A program made the position numbers and the translations under genes. The notes under the pieces were generated by a model, which saw only the letters and a program-made list of their open reading frames with translations, was not told the DNA's origin and searched no databases. A stretch of DNA of 64,000 bases from an uncultured Oscillospiraceae bacterium. GTDB lineage: Bacteria > Bacillota > Clostridia > Oscillospirales > Oscillospiraceae. Shown here in pieces: positions 16,844 to 25,732 of this stretch. The stretch is from contig CAKUHU010000002.1 of assembly GCA_934659425.1 (NCBI GenBank), forward strand, positions 62,001 through 126,000, written 5' to 3'. Numbering within the stretch: position 1 is the stretch's first letter; the number at the start of each line of letters is the position of its first letter.

Positions 16844-18102
16844 ATGCCATACTGATTGCTCTTGTCGTAGTCCTGGTGACCGGTTCTGCCTTTTTCTCCT
16901 CTGCGGAGATTGCCTATAACTCCGCCAGCGTCTACAAGATGCGCGCGAAAGCGGAGGAGGGCGACAAGCGGGCCATCCGAGCGCAGAAGATCCGGGACAG
17001 GTATGCGGAGACCCTTTCTACCGTGCTGGTGGGCAATAACTTGGTGAATATCGCCACCACCTCTGTGATTACGGTGCTGGCGATTGACATCATGGGTGCC
17101 CAAGGTCAGGCGTATGCGGAACTGATCACCACCATTGTCCTGCTGATTTTCGGCGAGATTGTGCCTAAGATCATGGGCGTTGAGTACTGCAATGCGCTGG
17201 TGCTGGTATACAGCGCCCCGCTGCGGTTTTTCATGGCACTGTTCAAACCGGTGGTGTGGATCGTCACTAAGTTTGTGAATGTCCTGTCCCGGCTATGGAC
17301 ACCCAAAGATGTTAGCCCGGGTATGACTGACGAAGAGATGGTGATGGTGGTGGAGTCTATTCAAGACGAAGGCGTCATCACTGAATCGGAGGGCGAACTC
17401 ATCAAATCCGCCATCGAATTTGCGGACATTACAGCTCATGAGATCATGGTTCCCCGGGTGGATATAGTGGCTGTGGATGTGGACTCCACTATCGATGACC
17501 TGTTGGCCAATGAAGAAATTTCCCGGTATACCCGGATTCCCGTCTATGAGGAAAATGTGGACCATATCGTGGGCATTATCAACGTCAAGCAGGTTTTAAA
17601 GCTGGCTATGGACCCTGAGAAACGGGATCATATCAATCTGCGCTCTCTTATGGCAGAGCCCAAGTTTGTCCATATGACCAAGAGCATTTCAGACCTTTTG
17701 GGCGAACTGCGGGAAGAAAAGCGGAATATGGCGGTGGTCTTGGACGGCTATGGCGGTACCATGGGTATCCTGACTGTGGAGGATATCATGGAAGAACTGG
17801 TGGGTGACATCTTCGACGAGACCGACGAGGTGGAGTGTGACTTCACGGAGATGTCGGAGAATGAGTTCCAGATGGACGGCGATATGAATATTTACGACGT
17901 CTTTGAACTCCTCGATTATGAGCCTAAAGAGTTTGACAGTGAGTACACCACTTTGAGCGGGTGGATCACGGAGCAGCTGGACCGCTTCCCCCGAGAGGGA
18001 GATTCCTTCCAATATGAGAGGCTGACAGTAACTGTACTCTCTGTGGATGACCGCCGGGTGGATCAAGCGCTGATCGTGCTGAACCCGGAGGAAGAGAAAT
18101 AA
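16840..18102 (+). CDS. CNNM/CBS/CorC transporter, second copy
   Basis: A 420-residue paralogue of the upstream gene. The CNNM domain (residues about 1-175) opens GSAFFSSAEIAYNSASVYKM. The CBS pair follows the conserved linker VESIQDEGVITESEGELIKS. Unlike the first copy it keeps the C-terminal CorC_HlyC domain (residues about 335-420, with DFTEMSENEFQMDGDMNIYD and TTLSGWITEQLDRFP). The ATG at 16840 overlaps the upstream TGA by four bases, so the two are co-translated, as expected for partners. Cation specificity cannot be read from sequence. Confidence 0.88.
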   Translation: MNAILIALVVVLVTGSAFFSSAEIAYNSASVYKMRAKAEEGDKRAIRAQKIRDRYAETLSTVLVGNNLVNIATTSVITVLAIDIMGAQGQAYAELITTIVLLIFGEIVPKIMGVEYCNALVLVYSAPLRFFMALFKPVVWIVTKFVNVLSRLWTPKDVSPGMTDEEMVMVVESIQDEGVITESEGELIKSAIEFADITAHEIMVPRVDIVAVDVDSTIDDLLANEEISRYTRIPVYEENVDHIVGIINVKQVLKLAMDPEKRDHINLRSLMAEPKFVHMTKSISDLLGELREEKRNMAVVLDGYGGTMGILTVEDIMEELVGDIFDETDEVECDFTEMSENEFQMDGDMNIYDVFELLDYEPKEFDSEYTTLSGWITEQLDRFPREGDSFQYERLTVTVLSVDDRRVDQALIVLNPEEEK

Positions 18103-18112
18103 TCCGATCGTG

Positions 18113-18164
18113 AACAAGGCCCGAGGGACCAGACAGATGGTCTCCGTCGGGCCTTGTTTTTTTC
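18113..18164 (+). terminator. Terminator after the CNNM operon
   Basis: AACAAGGCCCGA...TCGGGCCTTGTT with an inner GGGACCAGA/TCTCC extension; a run of at least seven T follows. Confidence 0.88.
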
Positions 18165-18173
18165 TTTCCTTGT

Positions 18174-18202
18174 TTGAAATCTGCGTATTGGCGGGATATA
18201 AT
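18174..18202 (+). promoter_or_regulatory. Promoter of ybaK
   Basis: TTGAAA (18174-18179), a 17-base spacer and TATAAT (18197-18202), about 40 bases before the start. Confidence 0.78.
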
Positions 18203-18242
18203 GACCTTCGTACGGTGAATTATGATCAGGGAGGCCTTTGCG

Positions 18243-18719
18243 ATGACAGAAGAAAAGACCAATGTGATGCGGCTGCTGGATCAAAAGAAGATCCCGTATC
18301 AGCCCCGGCAATATGATGTCAGCGACGGCGCTGTGGACGGGGCGACGGCGGCGAAGAGGCTGGGTATCCCGCCGGAAAGCTGCTTCAAGACGCTGGTGAC
18401 GGTGGGGGCGTCCAAGCGAAACTATGTGTTTGTGGTGCCGGCAGAGCGGGAACTGGATTTGAAGGCTGCGGCTAAGGCGGTGGGGGAAAAGTCCATTGAA
18501 ATGATTCGGCAGGCCCAGCTGCTTCCCCTGACGGGCTATGTCCATGGGGGCTGCTCCCCCATTGGGATGAAAAAGCGGTTTCCCACTGTCATGGATGCCA
18601 GTGCCCAAGTGCTGCCGGAAATGACGGTCTCCGCCGGGAAAATAGGAAGACAGGTGACCCTGGCCCCCCAAGCGCTGGCGGAATACACAGGGGCGGTGTT
18701 TGCGCAAGTGAGCAAATAA
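18243..18719 (+). CDS. ybaK: Cys-tRNA(Pro)/Cys-tRNA(Cys) deacylase, YbaK/EbsC family
   Basis: Editing protein that hydrolyses Cys-tRNA-Pro made in error by ProRS. The 158 residues contain LLDQKKIPYQPRQYDVSDGA, the GIPPESCFKTLVTVG motif with the conserved catalytic-site Lys, VVPAERELDLKAAAKAVGEK, and PLTGYVHGGCSPIGMKKRFP, the family's G-x-x-x-G-G-x-S-P signature. I chose the ATG at 18243 because AGGGAGG lies six to eight bases upstream; the earlier ATG at 18222 overlaps that site. Stand-alone gene with its own promoter. Confidence 0.92.
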   Translation: MTEEKTNVMRLLDQKKIPYQPRQYDVSDGAVDGATAAKRLGIPPESCFKTLVTVGASKRNYVFVVPAERELDLKAAAKAVGEKSIEMIRQAQLLPLTGYVHGGCSPIGMKKRFPTVMDASAQVLPEMTVSAGKIGRQVTLAPQALAEYTGAVFAQVSK

Positions 18720-18753
18720 GGCGTTCCAGGATGGAAAAATATTTCCCGTCGCA

Positions 18754-18782
18754 TTGTTTCTCCCATTCTAATTTGGTATAAT
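18754..18782 (+). promoter_or_regulatory. Promoter of the recJ-relA operon
   Basis: TTGTTT (18754-18759), a 17-base spacer and TATAAT (18777-18782) with TGG just ahead (extended -10). Confidence 0.75.
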
Positions 18783-18819
18783 AAAAGATAATTGTTTCAT
18801 TCAGAGAGTGGGAGGATCC

Positions 18820-20883
18820 ATGAAGTATAGACAATGGAGTGAACGCTCTCCTGGTGAGGGGGAGGCCTCCCTGCGGGAGGCGGGCATCCCGGCGCTGTGT
18901 GCGAAGGTGCTTGCCGCCCGGGGGTGGACCGATCCGGAGGAGGCCCGGCGATTCCTCTATGAGGAATCGCCCCTTTATGACCCCATGCTCATGCGGGATA
19001 TGGACCGGGCGGCAGCGCGGATTAAAGGGGCCGTGGAAAAGGGAGAGACCATCGCCGTCTATGGAGATTACGATGTGGATGGCATCACCGCCACCTGCCT
19101 GTTGACTGATTTCCTACGGCGTCAGGGTGCCCGGGTCCTTCCGTACATCCCCAACCGCTTGGAGGAGGGATATGGCCTGAACCGGGGCGCGCTGGAAAAG
19201 CTGGCCCGCCAGGGGGCTGCGTTGGTGGTCACGGTGGATTGCGGCATCACCGCGCTGGAAGAGACCGACTATGCCAGATCTCTGGGGCTGGATATGGTCA
19301 TTACAGACCACCATGAGTGTAAGGAGATCCTTCCGGCGGCGACGGCGGTGGTAGATCCCCACCGTCCCGACTGCCCCTATCCCTTTCCGCATCTTGCGGG
19401 AGTGGGGGTGGCGCTCAAGGTGTGCATGGCCCTGGCGGGGCCGGAGCAGACCGATGGGCTGCTGAACGAATACGCGGACTTGGCCGCCCTCGGCACTGTG
19501 GCCGACGTGATGGAGCTGACCGGGGAGAACCGGACGATCGTGCGCCGGGGCTTGACGATGCTGTCCCACACCTCCCGCCCCGGGTTAAAGGCGCTTCTCC
19601 GGGAGTCTGGAGCGGAGAGCCGGGCGCTGTCGTCTATTTCCATTGGCTACACGCTGGCCCCCCGGATCAACGCGGCCGGTCGGATGGGCCGCTCTGCGGT
19701 AGCGCTGGAGCTGCTGCTGACCTCTGATCCGAACCGGGGGGAAGAGCTGGCCAAAAAGCTGTGCGCATTGAACCACCAGCGGCAAGAACTGGAGGGAGAC
19801 ATTTTCGCCCAGTGTGATCTGCTGGTGGACAGTCTGCCTCCGGCGGAGCGGAACGCGCTGGTGCTGGCGGGAGATACGTGGCATCAGGGGGTGGTGGGCA
19901 TCGTGGCCTCCCGCCTGACGGAGAAATACGGTGTCCCGGCGTTTATGATCTGTCTGCAGGGAGGGCAGGGCAAGGGCTCCTGCCGGTCTTACGGCGGGGT
20001 CAACCTGTTTGCACTTTTGGACGGGTGCGGCGATTTGCTGGAGGCCTATGGCGGCCACGAACTGGCGGCGGGCTTTACCATTTTAGAGAAGAATATACCT
20101 GCCTTCCGGAGCCGGGTCAATGAATTGACCCGGAAAGCGCAGGAAGAGAAGGCCCCGGCAACTGCACTGACGGCGGACTGCGTGCTGGAAGATCCCAGCC
20201 TGCTGACCCAGAGTGAGGTGGAGGGGCTTGCCCTCTTAGAGCCCTATGGCCCGGGAAACCCTAAGCCGGTGTTTCGACTGGACCGGTGCAGCCTGGTGGG
20301 ACTGACTCAGGTGGGCAACGGGAAACATATGAAGCTCAAGCTGTCCGCTGGAGGACGGAGTTTGGACGCCATCTTTTTTTCCGCTACAGCGGAGGAGGCG
20401 AGGATCACCGATAACCAGCGGGTGGACGTGTGCTTTTATCCCCAGATCAATGAGTACCGGGGCTGGCGGAACGTGCAGCTCCAGGTGTGCGACCTGCGCC
20501 CCGCCCGGACCAGAGCCCAGGTGGAGGAGGAGCTGTTCCGGCGGCTGATGGAGGGGGAAGACCTCTCCTCGGCTGAGGCGGCTGCCCTGCTGCCCAACCG
20601 GCAGGAGTTCGCCAATTTGTGGCGGTATCTCTGCTCCCGCCGGGAGGAGGGCTGCATTGAGGAGACGGCCCAACGGCTGGCCAAAAATGTGGCCCGCTCC
20701 TGCGGGCTGCGAGAGACATTCATGCGGACCCAGGTGTGCCTGGCGGTCTTCCATGACCGGGGACTTGTCCGAGTGGAAAAGACGACAGACCATCTGCGAA
20801 TTCAGGTCCGGGATACGGGCGAAAAGGTGGACCTGGAGGGGGCCGAGCTGATGCGGCGGCTGCGCCGCATGGCGGGTGAATGA
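18820..20883 (+). CDS. recJ: Single-stranded-DNA-specific exonuclease RecJ
   Basis: 5'-to-3' exonuclease for recombination and mismatch repair. It has 687 residues. The DHH phosphoesterase motifs are visible: AVYGDYDVDGITATCLL (motif I, residues about 80-96), VTVDCGITALEE (II), VITDHHECKEILP (III, the DHH), and DPHRPDCPYPFPHLAGVGVA (IV). The DHHA1 domain follows with AGDTWHQGVVGIVASRLTEK and GGHELAAGFTI, then the OB-fold. A C-terminal extension of about 100 residues after the OB-fold is common in Clostridia. ATG at 18820 follows GGGAGGATCC. relA begins 22 bases after the stop. Confidence 0.95.
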   Translation: MKYRQWSERSPGEGEASLREAGIPALCAKVLAARGWTDPEEARRFLYEESPLYDPMLMRDMDRAAARIKGAVEKGETIAVYGDYDVDGITATCLLTDFLRRQGARVLPYIPNRLEEGYGLNRGALEKLARQGAALVVTVDCGITALEETDYARSLGLDMVITDHHECKEILPAATAVVDPHRPDCPYPFPHLAGVGVALKVCMALAGPEQTDGLLNEYADLAALGTVADVMELTGENRTIVRRGLTMLSHTSRPGLKALLRESGAESRALSSISIGYTLAPRINAAGRMGRSAVALELLLTSDPNRGEELAKKLCALNHQRQELEGDIFAQCDLLVDSLPPAERNALVLAGDTWHQGVVGIVASRLTEKYGVPAFMICLQGGQGKGSCRSYGGVNLFALLDGCGDLLEAYGGHELAAGFTILEKNIPAFRSRVNELTRKAQEEKAPATALTADCVLEDPSLLTQSEVEGLALLEPYGPGNPKPVFRLDRCSLVGLTQVGNGKHMKLKLSAGGRSLDAIFFSATAEEARITDNQRVDVCFYPQINEYRGWRNVQLQVCDLRPARTRAQVEEELFRRLMEGEDLSSAEAAALLPNRQEFANLWRYLCSRREEGCIEETAQRLAKNVARSCGLRETFMRTQVCLAVFHDRGLVRVEKTTDHLRIQVRDTGEKVDLEGAELMRRLRRMAGE

Positions 20884-20904
20884 AAGGGGGAGAGGAGGAG
20901 ATCT

Positions 20905-23142
20905 ATGGACCCGATTTTAGAGAGATATCAAGCGCTGGAGGCGAAGATCAAGTCCTACAATCCCACGTTGGATACCCAGCGGCTCTTTGATGCTTTTTCT
21001 TTTGCCGACAACGCCCACTCCGGCCAGCTGCGCAAAAGCGGGGAGCCCTATATCATCCATCCCCTGGCGGTGGCGGAGATCGTGGCCGATCTGGAGTTGG
21101 ATACCGATTCTATCATTGCGGCCTTCCTCCACGACACCATTGAGGACACCGGCATCACCCATGAGGAGATCGCCAAGCGCTTCGGCACTTCGGTGGCTGA
21201 TCTGGTGGAGGGCGTCACCAAGCTGACCCGGGTACAGTATGTCTCCAAGGAAGAGGAGCAGATGGAGAACCTCCGGAAGATGCTCATGGCCATGGCCAAG
21301 GACATCCGGGTCATCCTCATCAAGATCTGCGACAGGCTCCACAACATGCGCACCATGGAGTACCAATCGGCCAGAAAGCAGCGGGAAAAGGCTCTGGAGA
21401 CCATGGAGATCTATGCCCCCATCGCCCACCGCTTGGGTATGCAGCGCATCAAGTGGGAGCTGGAGGATACCTCCCTCAAATATCTGGACCCCATCGGCTA
21501 TCAGGAGATCGCGGATGAGCTGGATGCCCGCTCCTCTGCCCATGAGGAATTTTTGGGGGGGATCCAGAAAAAGATCCAGGAGCGGATGGACAGTGAAAAT
21601 GTCAAATGTCAGGTCTACGGCCGGGTCAAGCACATCTACTCCATCTACCGGAAGATGTACGCTCAGAATAAGACCCTGGACGAGATCTTTGACCTATACG
21701 CCTTCCGGGTCATCGTACCCGACCTGCCCACCTGCTACTATGTGCTGGGCTGCATCCACGACATGTTCAACCCGGTGCTGGGCCGGTTTAAAGACTATAT
21801 CTCCACTCCTAAGCCCAACGGCTACCAGTCCCTCCACACCACCGTCATCGGCCGGGAGGGTATCCCCTTCGAGGTGCAGATCCGCACCGAGGAGATGCAT
21901 AACACCGCCGAGTACGGCATTGCCGCCCACTGGAAATATAAGCAGGGCATGGCCAATGAAAAGCTGGGCACGGAGGAGGCCTTCGAGTGGGTCCGTAAGC
22001 TGCTGGAGAGCCAGCAGGACGCCGACCCGGACGAGTTTGTCCGCACGCTGAAGGTGGATATGTTCGCCGACGAGGTGTTTGTCTTCACCCCCCAGGGGGA
22101 TGTGAAGAGCCTTCCTGCCGGGGCCACCCCCATCGACTTTGCCTACTCCATCCACTCGGCGGTGGGCAACAAGATGACGGGAGCCAAGGTCAACGGCCGC
22201 ATCGTCCCCTTTGAGACCCAGCTCAAAAGCGGCGACATCGTGGAGATCATCACCTCCAAGACAGCCAAGGGCCCCAGCCGGGACTGGCTGAAGCTGTGCA
22301 AGTCCAACGAGGCACGAAATAAGATCCGCCAGTGGTTCAAGAGGGAGTGCCGAGAGGAGAATATCGCCACCGGACGCGCCCTCTTTGAATCCGAGCTGAA
22401 GCACCAAGGCCTCACTCTGGCCGACGTCACGGAAGAGAGTGTGCTGCCCGCCCTATTGAAAAAAGCGCGGTTCGGCACGCTGGATGAGCTCTACAACGCC
22501 ATCGGCTACGGCGGACTGTCTGCGGTCAAAGCGGTGACCCGGATGCGGGATGAACTGATCCGCATGGAAAAGAGCTCAGCGGAGAAGACCCAGGCCGAGT
22601 GCCTGGCCGAGGGCGGAGGGGTTATCATGCCCGCCTCCTCCGCCACCACTGCGGCGACCTTTAAGTCCAAGGCCCCCCGCCGTTCCCAGTCGGGCATCGT
22701 TGTAGAGGGGCTGGACAACTGCATGGTGAAGTTCGCCAAATGCTGCACCCCGGTGCCTGGGGACCCGGTGGTGGGTTTCATCACCCGGGGTTTCGGGGTC
22801 TCCGTCCACCGTGCCGACTGCCCCAATGCCCGGGTGGAGAACCGCAAGAGCGAAGAGGCGGGGCGCTGGGTGAAGGTAGACTGGGTGGAGGGCGACCTGC
22901 CCGGTTACCGCACGGCCTTGGAGCTGTCTGCCAAGGACCGGGACAATTTGACGCTGGATGTGGCCATGGCCCTGTCATCGGCCAAGGTGAAGGTGTCCTC
23001 CCTATCGGCCAAGTCCATGCCCGACGGCTACGCGGTCATCACCATTGTGGCGGAGGTCAAGGACCGCAGCGAGCTCGTTAACGTGATGAACAAGCTGGGA
23101 CAGATCCAGAGCGTTTATCAGGTGAAACGGTCCATCGGATAA
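20905..23142 (+). CDS. relA: Bifunctional (p)ppGpp synthetase/hydrolase (Rel)
   Basis: Makes and breaks the stringent-response alarmone. It has 745 residues with the full long-RSH order. The HD hydrolase domain comes first (residues about 45-150), with FLHDTIEDTGIT carrying the H-D-x-x-E-D motif and RLHNMRTMEY. The synthetase follows (about 240-350), with DLYAFRVIVP, GRFKDYISTPKPNGYQSLHT and FEVQIRTEEMH. TGS comes next (about 385-450, VFTPQGDVKSLPAGATPIDF). A conserved Cys region has CCTPVPGDPVVGFITRGFGV, and the ACT domain lies at the end. The hydrolase residues are intact, so it should do both reactions. RBS GGAGAGGAGGAG. Operon with recJ. Confidence 0.96.
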   Translation: MDPILERYQALEAKIKSYNPTLDTQRLFDAFSFADNAHSGQLRKSGEPYIIHPLAVAEIVADLELDTDSIIAAFLHDTIEDTGITHEEIAKRFGTSVADLVEGVTKLTRVQYVSKEEEQMENLRKMLMAMAKDIRVILIKICDRLHNMRTMEYQSARKQREKALETMEIYAPIAHRLGMQRIKWELEDTSLKYLDPIGYQEIADELDARSSAHEEFLGGIQKKIQERMDSENVKCQVYGRVKHIYSIYRKMYAQNKTLDEIFDLYAFRVIVPDLPTCYYVLGCIHDMFNPVLGRFKDYISTPKPNGYQSLHTTVIGREGIPFEVQIRTEEMHNTAEYGIAAHWKYKQGMANEKLGTEEAFEWVRKLLESQQDADPDEFVRTLKVDMFADEVFVFTPQGDVKSLPAGATPIDFAYSIHSAVGNKMTGAKVNGRIVPFETQLKSGDIVEIITSKTAKGPSRDWLKLCKSNEARNKIRQWFKRECREENIATGRALFESELKHQGLTLADVTEESVLPALLKKARFGTLDELYNAIGYGGLSAVKAVTRMRDELIRMEKSSAEKTQAECLAEGGGVIMPASSATTAATFKSKAPRRSQSGIVVEGLDNCMVKFAKCCTPVPGDPVVGFITRGFGVSVHRADCPNARVENRKSEEAGRWVKVDWVEGDLPGYRTALELSAKDRDNLTLDVAMALSSAKVKVSSLSAKSMPDGYAVITIVAEVKDRSELVNVMNKLGQIQSVYQVKRSIG

Positions 23143-23195
23143 AAAGAAAAGGCCTTTTCCGGAGAAAAGGCGCAAGAGAAAAAGAGGAATGAACC

Positions 23196-23375
23196 ATGGA
23201 AGAATTCCAATTGACTGCCCGGCTGTCTGAGGTGTTTCATGGCGGGGAGCGGCTGGAGCGGGAGCTGCGGCTCACCGCGGAGGAGGCCGCCTGGGTGGCC
23301 GAGCACTGTCCCGCCTCTCTCACCGATTTGGGAGAGGGCTGGTATCACATGGAATTTCAGGAGGTGTATTGCTGA
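23196..23375 (+). CDS. Small acidic protein of unknown function
   Basis: A 59-residue ORF, MEEFQLTARLSEVFHGGERL through GWYHMEFQEVYC, with no membrane segment and no family I recognise. It is preceded by AAGAGGAATGAACC, a modest ribosome site. Its TGA overlaps the ATG of the ATP-grasp gene (TGATG), and the next gene's GGAGG lies inside this ORF, so translation is coupled. That coupling and sensible codon use make it likely real. It may be a partner of the ligase or only a translational leader. Confidence 0.6.
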   Translation: MEEFQLTARLSEVFHGGERLERELRLTAEEAAWVAEHCPASLTDLGEGWYHMEFQEVYC

Positions 23376-24586
23376 TGGAACAGCCCTTTGTCCCCCTCCT
23401 GCTGGGGGCGGATATCAACGTGTACTCCATGGCCCGAGCCTTCCATGAGGCCTACGGCGTCAAGACGGTGGCATATGGCATGTATCCCTCGGGGCCCTGC
23501 TATGGAAGCGCCATCATCGACTACCGGGTCAGTGAGAGGAATGATGAGCCGGAAAAAGTGCTGGAGAACGTACGGCATGTGGCCGCGGAGTTTCCTAACA
23601 AGACCATTTTGCTGCTGGGCTGCGGAGACAACTACCTGACGTCCATCGCGGAAAATCTGCCCAACTATCCGGCCAATGTGGTGGCGCCCTATGTGTCGCT
23701 GGAGCAGATGGAAGGCCTCATCCACAAGGAGCGGTTCTATGCCCTGTGCGATCAGTACGGCATCGACCACCCGGCCACCTTCGTCTACAAGAAGGGGATG
23801 GGACACGACTTCGCTCTGCCCTTTGACGGACCTTTTGTGGTCAAGCCCGCGGAGAGCGCCACCTACTGGGATCACCCCTTTGACACCCAGAAGAAGGCCT
23901 ATATCCTCCAGAGCCGGGAAGAAGTGGATCAGGTCATCGATGACATCTACGGTCACGGCTATGAAGACTCCCTTATCATCCAGGACTTTATCCCCGGCGG
24001 GGATGAGAATATGCGGGTACTTACCTGCTATTCTGACGGAGAGGGCAAGGTGCGGCTCATGTGCCTGGGCCATGTGCTGCTGGAGGAGCACACCCGCCAC
24101 GGCATCGGCAACCACGCCGTCATCATCACCGAGCCGGGGGGAGCGCTCTACGATACCTTCCGCCGGTTTTTAGAGGACATCCATTTCGTGGGCTTTTCCA
24201 ACTTTGACATCAAATACGACCCCCGGGATGGGAAGTTCAAGGCCTTTGAAATCAATTGCCGCCAGGGGCGGAGCAACTACTATGTGACTGGGGCGGGCTA
24301 TAACCTGGCCAGATTTTTGGTGGAGGATCGGATCGAGCACAAGGAGCAGCCTTTGGTGGCCACAGAGAACCGCCATCTGTGGTGGGCTATCCCTGAAAAG
24401 GTGGCTTACGACTATATTCCCCGCCGCTTTCATCCGGAGATGAAGGCGCTGAAGCAGGCGGGGGCGGCGGTGAATCCCCTGTGGTACTCCGCGGACCACG
24501 CCCTGCTCCATAAGGCGCGGGTGTGGCGGATCCAGCACCGGCAATACCGGTGGTATGCCGACTCTATGGAAAAACCGAAGGACTGA
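23375..24586 (+). CDS. ATP-grasp carboxylate-amine ligase (D-aspartate-ligase-like)
   Basis: Joins a carboxylate to an amine through an acyl phosphate. It has 403 residues. Residues 1-110 form a pre-ATP-grasp fold with LLLGADINVYSMARAFHEAY. The ATP-grasp part has LPFDGPFVVKPAESATYW (ATP-binding Lys), SLIIQDFIPGGDENMRVLT, and the metal-binding end FSNFDIKYDPRDGKFKAFEI followed by NCRQGRSNYY. The aspartate racemase directly downstream recalls the Enterococcus faecium pair of D-Asp ligase and racemase, which adds D-Asp to the Lys side chain of the peptidoglycan stem. Substrate is inferred from neighbours. ATG at 23375 overlaps the upstream stop. Confidence 0.8.
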   Translation: MEQPFVPLLLGADINVYSMARAFHEAYGVKTVAYGMYPSGPCYGSAIIDYRVSERNDEPEKVLENVRHVAAEFPNKTILLLGCGDNYLTSIAENLPNYPANVVAPYVSLEQMEGLIHKERFYALCDQYGIDHPATFVYKKGMGHDFALPFDGPFVVKPAESATYWDHPFDTQKKAYILQSREEVDQVIDDIYGHGYEDSLIIQDFIPGGDENMRVLTCYSDGEGKVRLMCLGHVLLEEHTRHGIGNHAVIITEPGGALYDTFRRFLEDIHFVGFSNFDIKYDPRDGKFKAFEINCRQGRSNYYVTGAGYNLARFLVEDRIEHKEQPLVATENRHLWWAIPEKVAYDYIPRRFHPEMKALKQAGAAVNPLWYSADHALLHKARVWRIQHRQYRWYADSMEKPKD

Positions 24587-24591
24587 AGAGC

Positions 24592-25296
24592 TTGACAAGA
24601 GGAAAGTTAGGGGTCTTGGGGGGGATGGGTCCCCAGGCCACAGAGATGTTTTATCAGCGGGTGCTGGATTTTACCGCCGCCGATACCGATCAGGAGCATA
24701 TCCCCACCCTGATCTTGAGCGATACCCAGATGCCCGACCGGACGGCGGCTATTCGTGCGGGGGACACATCGGCCATCCGCGCCCGGCTGCTGGCCGATGC
24801 CAGGCTTTTGGAGGACTGGGGCGCGGCGGCTATCGCCGTCCCCTGTAATACCTCCCATACCTTTATCCCTGAGCTGCAGGAAAAGCTGAAGGTCCCCATC
24901 GTCAATATGATCGCGGAGACTGCCAGGACGCTGAGAGCGGACGGCGCCCGGCGTGTGGGCATTTTGGCTACGGACGGCACGGTGCAGATGGGGCTCTATC
25001 ACGCCGAGTGTCAGGCGGTGGGGGTGGAGGCGGTGTCCCTGCCGGAAGAGATCCAAAAGCTGGTGATGAGCGTCATCTATGACGAGATCAAAAGGGGAGA
25101 GAAGGGCAGCCGGGAGAAATTCTCCGCCATTGACACCGCCCTTCGAAAGCTTGAGTGTGACCGGGCGGTGCTGGCCTGTACGGAGCTGTCGGTCTACAAG
25201 GACTGGCACGGGCTGCCCAATTTCTATCTGGACGCCATGGATGTTCTGGCCCGGCGGTGTGTGGAGGCCTGCGGGTATCCCTTGCGGAATGTGTAG
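24592..25296 (+). CDS. Aspartate/glutamate racemase family protein
   Basis: Cofactor-independent racemase, most like aspartate racemase. The 234 residues start at a TTG five bases after the ligase stop, giving LTRGKLGVLGGMGPQATEMF, the family opening. The two catalytic Cys are visible: AAIAVPCNTSHTFIP (first) and DRAVLACTELSVYKD (second). A Thr/Glu follows the second Cys, as in aspartate racemases. It should supply D-Asp, fitting the adjacent ATP-grasp ligase. An in-frame upstream ATG at 24523 lies inside the ligase gene and would add residues foreign to the family. The ribosome site is weak (GAAGAG), consistent with coupling to the ligase. Confidence 0.87.
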   Translation: MTRGKLGVLGGMGPQATEMFYQRVLDFTAADTDQEHIPTLILSDTQMPDRTAAIRAGDTSAIRARLLADARLLEDWGAAAIAVPCNTSHTFIPELQEKLKVPIVNMIAETARTLRADGARRVGILATDGTVQMGLYHAECQAVGVEAVSLPEEIQKLVMSVIYDEIKRGEKGSREKFSAIDTALRKLECDRAVLACTELSVYKDWHGLPNFYLDAMDVLARRCVEACGYPLRNV

Positions 25297-25732
25297 ACCC
25301 AATTTGACCAGGCAGCGGAACAGGATGCGGCGCTCGGCGTCATCCCGGCGAAAGACCTCCATCTGACAGTCCTCAAACAGGATCCTCTGCTTCGGGGCAG
25401 GCTGGCCGTCAAGGCCCCTGGGGTCGCCTGTTTAAGTGATCTGCGATATGAGAGCGGCGCACGGAAACCGGGAGTGCCCATTGTCGCCGCTTTTGCCAAG
25501 TGTTTTGAGGTTTTTGCCGACTATCTGTCGGGACTTTCTGAAGTGAAATCGTTTTTTGGGGGCCTCTTTTCGAGAAAAGAGGCCCCCAATCCCCCTGAAA
25601 AGCCCCGGGGGGAGAGCGTTTCGATCCTCCTTCCCCCCTGGCCCCTCTCTGTTTTTTTGGAGGGACTGGGCGACTATTCTTTTGAAAAAGAATGGCCTCC
25701 CAGATATATAAAAATGAATCGAGGTGACTGCC
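25297..25732. other. 436-base intergenic region with a coding-like remnant and a long hairpin
   Basis: On the minus strand 25425-25297 reads without a stop as GLDGQPAPKQRILFEDCQME then VFRRDDAERRILFRCLVKLG, protein-like but with no start codon or clear end; it may be a decayed gene fragment. At 25558-25587 GGGGGCCTCTTTTC and its exact complement form a 14-pair hairpin with a GA loop but no T-tract downstream. The MurE-like gene's promoter is not obvious. Confidence 0.4.

Noticed and set aside
25558..25587. 14-pair hairpin upstream of the MurE-like gene as a terminator
   Set aside because: The T-run lies on the 5' side of the stem on the plus strand and gives A on the minus strand, so neither strand has a proper T-tract after the stem.
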